From JASFTV01 sp050050615 (GTDB lineage: Bacteria > Desulfobacterota > DSM-4660 > Desulfatiglandales > HGW-15), in assembly GCA_050050615.1 (NCBI GenBank), contig JASFTV010000022.1, positions 1 to 19,629 of the forward strand: a DNA stretch of 19,629 nucleotides, written 5' to 3'. Under the pieces are notes generated by a model. It saw only the letters and a list, made by a program, of their open reading frames with translations, searched no databases and was not told where the DNA came from. Of this stretch, positions 1 through 7,185 are shown one piece after another; position 1 is the stretch's first letter, and every line of letters starts with the position of its first letter. Both the position numbers and the translations under genes were made by a program.

Positions 1-166
1 AGCAAAGGTGGGCGGAGCACCTTCGCAGCCAATTCCACGGAGCTACTTCCATGGGGATTCCCGGGAGGCTCTCCGCCCTGCCTGTCCCGCCCCTGCGGGG
101 CCTCACCCGTGACCTTACGGTGGTCACCGGGCAGCGACTTTTCGTTTTTGAAAAAAGACCCCCATG
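1..166 (+). mobile_element. MITE-like structured repeat, copy A (right part, cut by window edge)
   Basis: This stretch aligns along its length with 16144-16289. Shared blocks include the GC-rich start, an interior block around CAATTCCAYGGA, and the right end GGGCAGCGACTTTT followed by CGTTTTTGAAAA and ACCCCCATG. Similarity stops at about 166. Relative to the other copy it carries about 20 extra bases forming small hairpins (GCCCC-TGC-GGGGC near 89-101 and GTGACC/GGTCAC near 110-127). The left terminal repeat would lie about 60 bases before the window. No coding frame is convincing. It lies about 200 bases upstream of dnaX. Confidence 0.6.
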
Positions 167-373
167 GCTCGCGACTCGGTGCTCATGGGAACCTGAATTT
201 TGGGCACCGTGGGGCATCCCGTAAAAACAGGCTCTTAACTCGTTGAAAAGCGGGTTTTCGATTTATTTTGGACAGCAGCCTATGGGATTACTAACGAAAC
301 AGACAAAAGGAAGAGGAGTGATCGATCATTCGCTGACTTTTCCACCCCTTATGGAAAGAGGTTCGCATTTGTT
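167..373 (+). other. dnaX leader region
   Basis: No gene is seen between the repeat and dnaX. The gene for the 4.5S signal recognition RNA often lies upstream of dnaX in other bacteria, but its conserved GGAAGGAAGCAGCC-type core is not present here. Near the start of dnaX a short dyad (TTTCCA at 339-344, TGGAAA at 352-357) overlaps the purine-rich ribosome-binding sequence AGAGG at 357-361, which sits 12 bases before the ATG. A promoter is expected here but I cannot place one with confidence. Confidence 0.4.
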
Positions 374-2071
374 ATGGCTTACGAGGTTCTAGCCAGAAAG
401 TGGCGCCCCCAGCTCTTTCAAGAGGTCATTGGCCAGGAGCATGTGGCGCAGACCTTGACCAATGCGATCAAGGCAGGCAGGTTAGCCCATGCCTATCTGT
501 TTAGCGGTGCTCGAGGCGTGGGGAAGACTTCGGTCGCCCGGATCTTAGCCAAAGCTGTCAACTGCGTTGAGGGCCAGCCTGGCATTCCTTGCAATACGTG
601 CCACTCCTGCATAGAGATCACCAATGGTTCGTCTGTAGACGTGCAGGAGATTGATGGGGCATCAAATCGGGGCATCGATGAAATCAGGGAACTCAGGGAA
701 AATATTAAATACATGCCCTCATCCAGTCGGTTCCGGGTCTATATCATCGATGAGGTCCACATGCTTACCCTACCCGCCTTTAATGCCCTGCTCAAGACTC
801 TCGAGGAACCGCCTTCTCATGTCAAATTTATCTTTGCCACAACCGAACCCCATAAAGTGCCCGTCACCATCCTCTCCAGATGCCAGAAATTCGATTTCAA
901 GAGAATACCCTTCGGTCAGATCGTCAAACAGCTGGAGAAAATAGCAGCCGAGGAGGGTATCGAGATCAGTAAATCTGGTTTGGCTCTCATCGCCAGAGAG
1001 GCAGAGGGCAGTATGAGGGATGCTGAGAGCTTACTTGATCAAGTTGTTTCTTATACGGGTTCAAAGGTCGAGGATAAGCATATTACAGAGATCTTGGGTA
1101 TCATCGACAGAGCCCTCATCTTTGACACATCCCAGGCTATCCTCGCAGGCTCCACCCAGAAATGCCTGGATATTATCGAAAGGATATACAACTACGGATA
1201 CGACATAAAGGAATTCTATAGGGCACTCATGGATCAGTTCAGAAATCTTTTGGTGACTCAGTTAGGGTCACCTGAGGATCTGCTCGACATGCTCGATAGC
1301 GACAGGGAAGCATTGACACATCAGGCGGAAATGGCTGGAAAGCAAAAACTTCAGCAGATTCTAAACTTCCTTATCGTGCGGGAGGAGAACCTGAGATTTA
1401 CCTCCCACCCTAGACTGGTCCTCGAGACCATCATGATTAAATTATGTCAACTGGGAGAAGCCCTCGCCTTTGACGAATTGCTCAAGAAGATTGAGGCCCT
1501 TGAAAGACGGTTGTCCTCTTTTTCTCCTTCGGACGAAAAAATCCCGCTTGGTCAACTTTCAGATCCCGGGATTGATTGGCAGATAGAAGAAAGGAAAACA
1601 ACAGGTTCTGAGACAGCAGTGGGTGTCCTTGAGAAGAAAGATTGGGATCGGTTCTTGAACCACCTGTCTTCCCAAAATAGGGCTATGGCCAATGTGCTTA
1701 AAGACTGGCCTTTCTTGGATGCTACAGCGGACACCCTACACATAGGGAAAGGGGGCAACGCCTTCTCCTCCACCTACCTTGATGAGCCAGTGAGGTACGA
1801 AAGGCTGGCGGGGTATTGCCGCGAATTTTTCAAACGGGATGTGAAGATTAAGATCGTCGATACCGGTCCCGAGCAGGAAAACGGTGAAGAGACTGACCCG
1901 CGAGGGGAGGAAAAATCATCCCCAGAGGAAAAGACATACGCCACACTTCCTCAGCCCGTTCAGGATGTCCTCGATATCTTTGAAGGCGAGATAAAGGGGA
2001 AGGTCGAACCCGGTCATGCGGGCGCGGGAAGCCAGGGAAAGACATCCATGACAGGGAGGGAGAAAACATGA
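374..2071 (+). CDS. dnaX: DNA polymerase III subunit gamma/tau
   Basis: Clamp-loader ATPase that loads the beta sliding clamp and, in its long tau form, links polymerase cores to the DnaB helicase. The N-terminus is typical (MAYEVLARKWRPQLFQEVIG). Visible motifs are Walker A GARGVGKT (45-52), a zinc module with C64, C73, C76 and C79, Walker B YIIDEVHM (123-130), sensor 1 ATTEPHKVP (155-163) and SRC (168-170). The AAA+ and collar domains end near residue 360, followed by a variable charged tail, giving 565 residues, within the usual tau range. The stop overlaps the next start by four bases (ATGA), so ybaB is probably translationally coupled. A six-A run at codons 388-390 followed by a dyad could produce a gamma-like short form; that part is inference. 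Confidence 0.97.
   Translation: MAYEVLARKWRPQLFQEVIGQEHVAQTLTNAIKAGRLAHAYLFSGARGVGKTSVARILAKAVNCVEGQPGIPCNTCHSCIEITNGSSVDVQEIDGASNRGIDEIRELRENIKYMPSSSRFRVYIIDEVHMLTLPAFNALLKTLEEPPSHVKFIFATTEPHKVPVTILSRCQKFDFKRIPFGQIVKQLEKIAAEEGIEISKSGLALIAREAEGSMRDAESLLDQVVSYTGSKVEDKHITEILGIIDRALIFDTSQAILAGSTQKCLDIIERIYNYGYDIKEFYRALMDQFRNLLVTQLGSPEDLLDMLDSDREALTHQAEMAGKQKLQQILNFLIVREENLRFTSHPRLVLETIMIKLCQLGEALAFDELLKKIEALERRLSSFSPSDEKIPLGQLSDPGIDWQIEERKTTGSETAVGVLEKKDWDRFLNHLSSQNRAMANVLKDWPFLDATADTLHIGKGGNAFSSTYLDEPVRYERLAGYCREFFKRDVKIKIVDTGPEQENGEETDPRGEEKSSPEEKTYATLPQPVQDVLDIFEGEIKGKVEPGHAGAGSQGKTSMTGREKT
1535..1575 (+). promoter_or_regulatory. candidate -1 frameshift site in dnaX
   Basis: GAA AAA ATC (codons 388-390) contains six A residues. 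Immediately after comes a perfect 7-bp dyad, AATCCCG at 1540-1546 and CGGGATT at 1567-1573. A -1 slip on the AAA codon reads 11 more codons and stops at TGA 1573-1575, giving about 400 residues, just beyond the clamp-loader collar domain as in a gamma product. A +1 slip also stops quickly (1584-1586). It is not a perfect slippery heptamer: the preceding codon is GAA and the hairpin starts with almost no spacer, so confidence is low. Confidence 0.25.
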
Positions 2072-2397
2072 AAGGCATACCGAACATGAGTAATCTCCTG
2101 AAGCAGGCTCAACAATTCCAGTCCAAGATTGCCAAACTGCAGGAAGAGTTGGGCGAAAAGACCGTGGAGGCTTCCTCAGGAGGAGGGATGGTCACTGTAA
2201 TCGCCAATGGTCGGCAGGAGATTCTGTCCATAAGAATCGACCCTGAGGTCATTGACGCCGATGACATAGAGATGCTTCAAGACCTGGTCCTGGCTGCTGT
2301 GAACGACGCCCTGACCAGGGCAAAGAACATGGCGAACGAAGAGATGGGGAAGTTGACCCATGGACTCAATCTTCCCAATATCCCCGGCCTCATGTAA
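2068..2397 (+). CDS. ybaB: YbaB/EbfC family nucleoid-associated protein
   Basis: Small DNA-binding protein that typically forms a dimer and sits between dnaX and recR in many bacteria. The 109-residue product has the family pattern: an N-terminal helix with MKGIPNMSNLLKQAQQFQ, a central strand region with SSGGGMVTVIANG, and a helical C-terminus. Its start at 2068 overlaps the dnaX stop and is preceded by a strong Shine-Dalgarno (GGGAGGGAG), which favours it over the internal Met at residue 7. The recR start follows 13 bases after the stop. Family identification rests on sequence pattern plus the dnaX-ybaB-recR order. Its exact cellular role, nucleoid organisation or a repair accessory, is not settled by the sequence. 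Confidence 0.93.
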   Translation: MKGIPNMSNLLKQAQQFQSKIAKLQEELGEKTVEASSGGGMVTVIANGRQEILSIRIDPEVIDADDIEMLQDLVLAAVNDALTRAKNMANEEMGKLTHGLNLPNIPGLM

Positions 2398-2410
2398 TGA
2401 GAGCGAACCT

Positions 2411-3016
2411 ATGGGAATATATCCACCCTCTCTTGAAAAACTGATCCAACAATTGTCTAGATTGCCAGGAATTGGTCAGAAATCTGCCGCCAGGGTCGCC
2501 TTGTATATCTTGAAGAGCGAAAGGGAACTGGCTGAGAGCTTGGCCGAATCCCTTATAGACATTAAAGAAAAGATCAGATTCTGCTCTATTTGTTACAACC
2601 TTACCGATGATGATCCTTGCCCCATATGCCGAGATGAAAACCGTGCCAATGGGATCATCTGTATTGTTGAAGGGCCTGGTGACCAACTCGCCATCGAGGA
2701 ATCGGGGGTATTCAAAGGAAGATATCATATCCTTCACGGTGTTCTCTCCCCCCTCGACGGGATTGGCCCCGAAGATCTTAAAATAGGCGAACTCCTTAAT
2801 CGCCTTGAAAAAGAAAAGATCAATGAAGTTATCCTTGCCACCAATCCCACAACTGAAGGTGAAGCGACCGCCTCTTTTCTGGCAAAATTCCTCGTCGATA
2901 AGGGATTCAAGATCACCCGCATAGCACTTGGAGTCCCGATGGGGGGTGATCTGAAATACATGGACTCAATGACCCTTCAGCACGCCCTCAAGAGCCGAAT
3001 CCCTTTGCAATCATGA
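2411..3016 (+). CDS. recR: Recombination mediator protein RecR
   Basis: RecR works with RecF/RecO to load RecA on gapped DNA. From the ATG at 2411 the protein is 201 residues, the usual family length. An upstream in-frame ATG at 2360 lies inside ybaB and adds 17 atypical residues, so it was rejected. Domains in order: helix-hairpin-helix with LSRLPGIGQKSAARVALYIL (15-34), a four-Cys zinc finger (C58, C61, C70, C73), and a Toprim domain from about 81 with IVEGPGD (85-91), TNPTTEGEAT (144-153) and a C-terminal GVPMGGDLKYMD segment. Its TGA overlaps the ATG of the downstream FAD oxidase by four bases, so the two are probably co-translated. Confidence 0.97.
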   Translation: MGIYPPSLEKLIQQLSRLPGIGQKSAARVALYILKSERELAESLAESLIDIKEKIRFCSICYNLTDDDPCPICRDENRANGIICIVEGPGDQLAIEESGVFKGRYHILHGVLSPLDGIGPEDLKIGELLNRLEKEKINEVILATNPTTEGEATASFLAKFLVDKGFKITRIALGVPMGGDLKYMDSMTLQHALKSRIPLQS

Positions 3017-4398
3017 TTGCCGACCGAGTCTTCAAAGAGCTATCCAGAATCCTTGGCCCAAACCATCTCACTACCCGGCAGGATGATTTGGTCAACTTTG
3101 CCACTGACGCGACAAAGCTAACTTTCATGCCCGATGCGGTCGCTTTCCCGGGCAACAGCGAAGAGATCTCAAGGATCCTTGTTTTGGCGAACAAGGAAGA
3201 TTTCCCAGTGATTCCCCGGGGAGCAGGCAGCGGAAAAAGCGGCGGGGCCCTGCCTGTCAAGGGTGGTCTTGTTCTGGCCATGGATCGTCTTAACCGCATC
3301 CTCAGCATAGACCCGCACAATCTCATCGCCAAGGTCGAACCTGGCGTCATTACGGCTCGACTGCAGAAGGAGGTGGAGAAATTCGATCTCTATTATCCCC
3401 CGGATCCAGCAAGCATGGATATTTCTACAATCGGGGGCAACGTCGCGGAATGTGCAGGGGGACTGAGTGCTGTCAAGTACGGTGTAACCAGGGACTACGT
3501 CCTGGGTTTAACGATCGTACTTCCCACAGGTGAAATCATTAAGACCGGTGTCGAAACCGCCAAGGGCGTGGTCGGCTATGATCTAACCCGACTCATCGTC
3601 GGCTCGGAAGGCACCCTCGCTGTGATCACAGTCATTACGCTTCGCCTGATCCCTAAACCGGCTTCGACCAAGACCATGATGGCCTTCTTCCATGACCTCT
3701 CCCTGGCGGTTCAAACGGTATCGGATATCATCCGGAGCAAGATCGTTCCGACCGCGCTTGAGTTCATGGATAGATTGTGCATCGATTGCGTGCGCGATGA
3801 GTTGCCGCTCGACATCCCTACTGAATGTAATGCTGTTCTTCTCATAGAGATAGATGGGGACGAGGTCCTTACCAGGCGAGAAGCAAAGAAGGTCAAGGAG
3901 GCGTGTATTCGATCCGGGGCCATCCATGTCCAATCTGCATCAGGACGAAAGGCGGCTGAAAGGCTATGGGACGCGCGAAGAAACGTGTCTCCTTGTGTGT
4001 ACAAGCTAAGGCCCGACAAGGTCAGCGAGGATATTGTGGTTCCCCGGAGCCGCATGGCCGAGTTGGTTTCCTTCTTGGATCAATTGGGTGAGAAATACAA
4101 ACTCCCTATGCCCGCTTATGGGCATGCGGGGGATGGCAATATCCATGTGAATATGATGTTCGACAAAAGCGTTCCCGGAGATGTGAAGAAGGTCGATGCT
4201 GCTGTAAGGGAATTATTCAGGAAGGTGGTAGCGATGAATGGAACCATTTCTGGTGAACACGGGGTGGGAATGACCAAAGCCCCTTATCTCGAAATGGAAA
4301 TCTCCAGGCCTTCCCTCGAGCTTATGGCCCGTTTGAAAAAAGCCTTCGATCCTAAGGGCATCCTAAACCCTGGAAAAATCTTTCCTGAAAGAACCTGA
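3013..4398 (+). CDS. FAD-linked oxidase, GlcD-like (glycolate or D-lactate dehydrogenase type)
   Basis: A flavoprotein of the VAO/PCMH fold that oxidises a 2-hydroxyacid. The FAD-binding half (about 40-217) shows RGAGSGKSGG (69-78), PPDPASMDISTIGGNVAE (129-146) and VGSEGTLAVIT (196-206). The C-terminal FAD-oxidase half shows YGHAGDGNIHVN (369-380), SGEHGVGMTK (413-422) and the terminal FDPKGILNPGKIF. The 461-residue length matches GlcD-type proteins. The substrate cannot be read from sequence: glycolate and D-lactate are the usual options, other 2-hydroxyacids are possible. No iron-sulfur partner (GlcF) or electron-transfer flavoprotein lies next to it. The start overlaps recR by ATGA, placing a metabolic enzyme at the end of a replication/repair operon. 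Confidence 0.9.
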   Translation: MIADRVFKELSRILGPNHLTTRQDDLVNFATDATKLTFMPDAVAFPGNSEEISRILVLANKEDFPVIPRGAGSGKSGGALPVKGGLVLAMDRLNRILSIDPHNLIAKVEPGVITARLQKEVEKFDLYYPPDPASMDISTIGGNVAECAGGLSAVKYGVTRDYVLGLTIVLPTGEIIKTGVETAKGVVGYDLTRLIVGSEGTLAVITVITLRLIPKPASTKTMMAFFHDLSLAVQTVSDIIRSKIVPTALEFMDRLCIDCVRDELPLDIPTECNAVLLIEIDGDEVLTRREAKKVKEACIRSGAIHVQSASGRKAAERLWDARRNVSPCVYKLRPDKVSEDIVVPRSRMAELVSFLDQLGEKYKLPMPAYGHAGDGNIHVNMMFDKSVPGDVKKVDAAVRELFRKVVAMNGTISGEHGVGMTKAPYLEMEISRPSLELMARLKKAFDPKGILNPGKIFPERT

Positions 4399-4416
4399 CC
4401 ACGGCACAAAAACAAG

Positions 4417-4441
4417 GGGTTTCGGGGGCATGCTGAAACCC
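4417..4441 (+). terminator. weak hairpin after the dnaX-recR operon
   Basis: A perfect 7-bp dyad, GGGTTTC at 4417-4423 and GAAACCC at 4435-4441, lies 19 bases after the oxidase stop codon. It is not followed by a T-run, so it may be only an RNA-end stabiliser or a poor terminator. No gene is seen between here and 4604. Confidence 0.35.
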
Positions 4442-4603
4442 ATTAGGGGAACGAGCTTCCGTCAAGTGAGTTTCCTCGCCCCTCTAAGTGTCAGTTCAAC
4501 CCGTATTTTGTTTGACGATGTTTTTCCTATCTTCCGCGTGGTTCGCCAAGGAAAGCGGTAAGAAATGGAAATGGGGCTTTGATCCAGTCCATCCCAACCT
4601 CTG

Positions 4604-4852
4604 CTAAAGATTGTGGCCTATGACATGGGCCAGAATAACCAGAGCAATCAGAAGGAACCCTAATAAGCTCAGAAGAATGCCGAAGCGGAAAAGACCCCAA
4701 ATTATTTTCACTGGCATGTAGAATTCTTCGGGCACTTCTGAGTAGTAGGGCCTGTGGCTGATAACGAGGAGTACAGTTCCGATAAGGCATAGAACGGCCG
4801 CCGCTATTAGCAAATGTAATTCATAATCTAAGATGAGCTGGCTGAAGAACAT
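4604..4852 (-). CDS. Small two-helix membrane protein, unknown function
   Basis: I do not recognise the family. The 82-residue product has two long hydrophobic segments, about residues 11-32 (HLLIAAAVLCLIGTVLLVIS) and 52-77 (LFRFGILLSLLGFLLIALVI), joined by a short polar loop containing HRPYYSEVPEEFYMP. This is the layout of an inner-membrane helical hairpin. An overlapping frame on the same strand (4527-4790) lacks such order and looks like a shadow. The ATG at 4852 has only a weak upstream AAGAG. It lies 123 bases downstream of the phosphofructokinase paralogue, separated by a strong inverted repeat, so it may or may not share that transcript. Confidence 0.6.
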   Translation of the reverse strand: MFFSQLILDYELHLLIAAAVLCLIGTVLLVISHRPYYSEVPEEFYMPVKIIWGLFRFGILLSLLGFLLIALVILAHVIGHNL

Positions 4853-4880
4853 GCGGACTCTTAGCAGAAGTTTATTTCTT

Positions 4881-4910
4881 GGCCTTCTGTTCCTATGTCT
4901 TCAGAAGGCC
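4881..4910 (-). terminator. inverted repeat downstream of the pfk paralogue
   Basis: A perfect 9-bp dyad, GGCCTTCTG at 4881-4889 and CAGAAGGCC at 4902-4910, lies between the pfk stop and the small membrane protein. On the minus strand it is followed by AAGAAATAAA rather than a T-run, so it is not a classical intrinsic terminator. It could attenuate, protect an mRNA end, or separate expression of the two genes. Confidence 0.4.
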
Positions 4911-4975
4911 CTGAATGCCTTCCAGAAACAGATCCGTCGGCTTTCTAACATACTGTAATCACACCTTGTTATTCC

Positions 4976-6079
4976 TCAAAGAACCTGGTCTAGGCTTTTG
5001 TAATCCTTGGTATCGTAGAATTTTTCCACGTCGACCAAATTCATTTTTTCGAGCGCCTTCTTAAGGGGCACGGTCGTTATTTCGCCCAGCCTTAAACTCG
5101 CCATACGCCCGAAATCCTCGTTGACGATCATGTCAATGGCCGCAATGCCGAATTTGCGACCCATTCTCCGGTCATATGCTGTAGGGGAACCCCCTCTCTG
5201 AAGGTGTCGGAGCGCCACATAGCGCACCTCCATGTTCGTCGTTTTCTCAACCTCTTCCGCAATAAAGCCCCCTACCCCGCCCAGGTAGAAGTTACCAAAT
5301 CCGTCTCGACCCCGTCTTTCATGAACTTCTTCCATGCCTCTCGGCTTTGCCCCTTCGGAAACCAGGACGATGCTGTAGCGTTTTCCCTCCTTTTTTTTCA
5401 TCTTCAGAAGTTCTACTACGCGTTCCACCACAAAATCATGTTCAGGAATAAGTATGATCGCGGCCCCTGTGGCCTCCCCGCCCTCCAAAGCAAGCCATCC
5501 CGCTTTCCTCCCCATGGTCTCAACCACAAAAATCCGGCTGTGGGAACCGGCCGTAATACGCAATCTGTCGATGTCCTGCGTGATGATATTGACCGCCGAA
5601 TCAAATCCGATGGTATAATCCGTCTCGGACAGGTCTTTATCGATGGTCTTGGGAATCCCTACAACTTTTACCCCTTCCTTGAAGAGCTTGTAGGCGACTC
5701 CGAGATTATCAAAACCGCCAATGACGACAATGGCATCTAACCCCAGTTTCTTGATGTTTCTTATGACAATCTCGGATCGGTCCTTTCTTGGATCAAACGG
5801 ATTGGTGACGCTGGTTCCCAGCCTGGTGCCTCCGTACCTGTCCCATGTACGGATAATGTTCGTATCCAGCCGCATAGTCCAGCGCTTCACGCTCTCTTTC
5901 TTGTCCGGTTTGACCTCCATGAGGCCTTTCCATCCATCAATGATCCCGACAATATCAAACATCATTCCCCTACTGGGCACCAGATCCTTGTCCAAAGCAG
6001 AATTGACAAGCCAGTGAATGGCACTATTAATGCCGGGGCAGTCTCGACCCGCCGAAAGAACGCCCACCTTTGTTTTCAT
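4976..6079 (-). CDS. 6-phosphofructokinase family paralogue with atypical active site
   Basis: Overall fold and order match phosphofructokinases of the PPi/ATP clade: DCPGINSAI, GGTRLGTS, PKTID, IGFDSAVN, IDRLR, ETMGRKAGW, and HLQRGGSP (292-299). The start is the ATG at 6079, preceded by GGAGG at good spacing. An in-frame ATG at 6112 lacks this. The product is 367 residues. Several key sites differ from E. coli PfkA: G12 is replaced by R12 (SAGRDCPG), R72 by V91, D103 by F123 within IGGFDN, and the TIDND motif reads TIDKD (K148). The catalytic Asp (D147) and MGR (189-191) are kept. Asp124 and Lys144 occupy the two positions that mark PPi-dependent enzymes. It may be a weak, altered-substrate or regulatory paralogue. 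Canonical catalysis is doubtful. Confidence 0.85.
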   Translation of the reverse strand: MKTKVGVLSAGRDCPGINSAIHWLVNSALDKDLVPSRGMMFDIVGIIDGWKGLMEVKPDKKESVKRWTMRLDTNIIRTWDRYGGTRLGTSVTNPFDPRKDRSEIVIRNIKKLGLDAIVVIGGFDNLGVAYKLFKEGVKVVGIPKTIDKDLSETDYTIGFDSAVNIITQDIDRLRITAGSHSRIFVVETMGRKAGWLALEGGEATGAAIILIPEHDFVVERVVELLKMKKKEGKRYSIVLVSEGAKPRGMEEVHERRGRDGFGNFYLGGVGGFIAEEVEKTTNMEVRYVALRHLQRGGSPTAYDRRMGRKFGIAAIDMIVNEDFGRMASLRLGEITTVPLKKALEKMNLVDVEKFYDTKDYKSLDQVL

Positions 6080-6222
6080 ATTCTGCCTCCAAAAGAAGTT
6101 GGGAGCCCGCACTCTTTTGACCGGCTTTTAACTATAGATCAACCTCTGTCCAGTGTCAAGCTATGCTCAGCAGGGATTCAGCCATTTGATCGGACTTTCA
6201 GCCCGTGGTACGCAGTTTCAAC

Positions 6223-6252
6223 TTGCCAAGACTGATTGGTTTCATGTAATAA
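6223..6252 (+). promoter_or_regulatory. possible sigma70-type promoter for uppP
   Basis: TTGCCA at 6223-6228 matches the -35 consensus at five of six positions. It is followed after 18 bases by the AT-rich TAATAA at 6247-6252, only a fair -10. It lies in the divergent gap between the pfk paralogue and uppP, about 90 bases before the uppP ATG. Confidence 0.25.
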
Positions 6253-6263
6253 AATCGCTACTC

Positions 6264-6305
6264 ATTTGAATTCATCCCGCGCTGCAAGCAGCGGGGAATT
6301 CAAAT
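6264..6305. repeat. palindromic element upstream of uppP
   Basis: A perfect 10-bp outer dyad (ATTTGAATTC at 6264-6273, GAATTCAAAT at 6296-6305) encloses a second pairing, CCC...GCTGC-AA-GCAGC-GGG (6276-6295), with small bulges. The core (CCCG-CTGC, GCGGGGAATTC) resembles the hairpin at 10934-10963, suggesting a dispersed REP-like palindrome family. It sits 34 bases before the uppP start, so it will be in the 5' leader if transcription starts upstream. Confidence 0.6.
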
Positions 6306-6339
6306 TTAGATTTCAGATCTCAGATATGGAACACGATCC

Positions 6340-7155
6340 ATGGATCTTGTCACAAGCATCTTTTTGGGCGTCATCCAGGGTTTGACAGAATTCCTGCCTG
6401 TGAGCAGTTCCGGCCACCTGGTTCTGTTTCAGAATCTTTTTGGGTACAAAGACCCGGAGTTGCTATTCGATGTTGGCCTTCATTTGGGGACCTTATTTGC
6501 GGTTTGTCTCTACTTTCGTTCTGATCTTAAGCTTATGATCAGGGAGACGTGGAGCTTCGCTGCGGATTTGTCTCACCGCCGATTGACGCTCAGTAAACTG
6601 GATACGAGACCGCATGCTTCCTTAACCCTTTGGGTCTTCATGGGTACACTCCCGACCGCTCTGATCGGCCTCTGTTTTCGAAGACTCCTTGAAAACCTTT
6701 TTGGATCTGTCACCACGGTCGGACTCATGCTCCTATGTACTGGAATGATTCTGACCGTCACCCTGTTGATCTCCAAAGATTATACGAAGCGTAACAACGT
6801 AGGGTTCATAGCTGCACTTGCTGTCGGCCTGGCCCAAGGCATGGCCATCATACCAGGGATCTCAAGATCCGGCGCAACCATCGTGTGTGGTATGCTCTTC
6901 AAGCTTCGAAGGGATCTGGCCGCACGTTTTGCATTTCTTCTATCCATACCCGCCATAGTAGGGGCTATGATCATCCAGTTAAGCGCCCTCGGGTCAAGTC
7001 AGGTGAGTCTTCTTTCGTGGTTTGCCGGATTTCTCTCTTCTGTCCTGGTGGGTTTATTGGCCCTGAAAATGCTGATGCGTATGGTTCAGAGAGGAAAACT
7101 CTTTTTCTTTACTCCATATTGCTGGGCTTTAGGGCTGTTCATTCTTTGGATTTAG
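6340..7155 (+). CDS. uppP: Undecaprenyl-diphosphatase
   Basis: Integral inner-membrane phosphatase that converts undecaprenyl diphosphate to the monophosphate, recycling the lipid carrier for peptidoglycan and O-antigen synthesis. The two family signatures are present: GLTEFLPVSSSGHL (14-27) and PGISRSGAT (172-180), which carry the catalytic Glu, Ser and Arg residues. At 271 residues with about seven to eight hydrophobic segments it is full length. The ATG at 6340 opens directly on the typical N-terminus (MDLVTSIFLGVIQGLTEF). No convincing Shine-Dalgarno precedes it: upstream is CACGATCC. It stands alone between divergent pfk and convergent lptD. Confidence 0.96.
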   Translation: MDLVTSIFLGVIQGLTEFLPVSSSGHLVLFQNLFGYKDPELLFDVGLHLGTLFAVCLYFRSDLKLMIRETWSFAADLSHRRLTLSKLDTRPHASLTLWVFMGTLPTALIGLCFRRLLENLFGSVTTVGLMLLCTGMILTVTLLISKDYTKRNNVGFIAALAVGLAQGMAIIPGISRSGATIVCGMLFKLRRDLAARFAFLLSIPAIVGAMIIQLSALGSSQVSLLSWFAGFLSSVLVGLLALKMLMRMVQRGKLFFFTPYCWALGLFILWI

Positions 7156-7185
7156 CGTAACGTCCTACCTCCTTTTTGTGAACCT

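Noticed and set aside
1..373. Signal recognition particle RNA upstream of dnaX
   Set aside because: The location is typical in some bacteria, but the conserved 4.5S core motif is absent and the sequence is explained by the dispersed repeat.
2360..2410. Earlier in-frame ATG for recR
   Set aside because: It lies inside ybaB and adds 17 residues not typical of RecR; the ATG at 2411 gives the normal 201-residue protein.
5204..5740. 178-residue plus-strand frame
   Set aside because: Antisense to the pfk paralogue with no domain pattern; a shadow frame.
6080..6112. Earlier in-frame ATG for the pfk paralogue
   Set aside because: The GGAGG at good spacing precedes the ATG at 6079, where the family N-terminus MKTKVGVLSAG begins.
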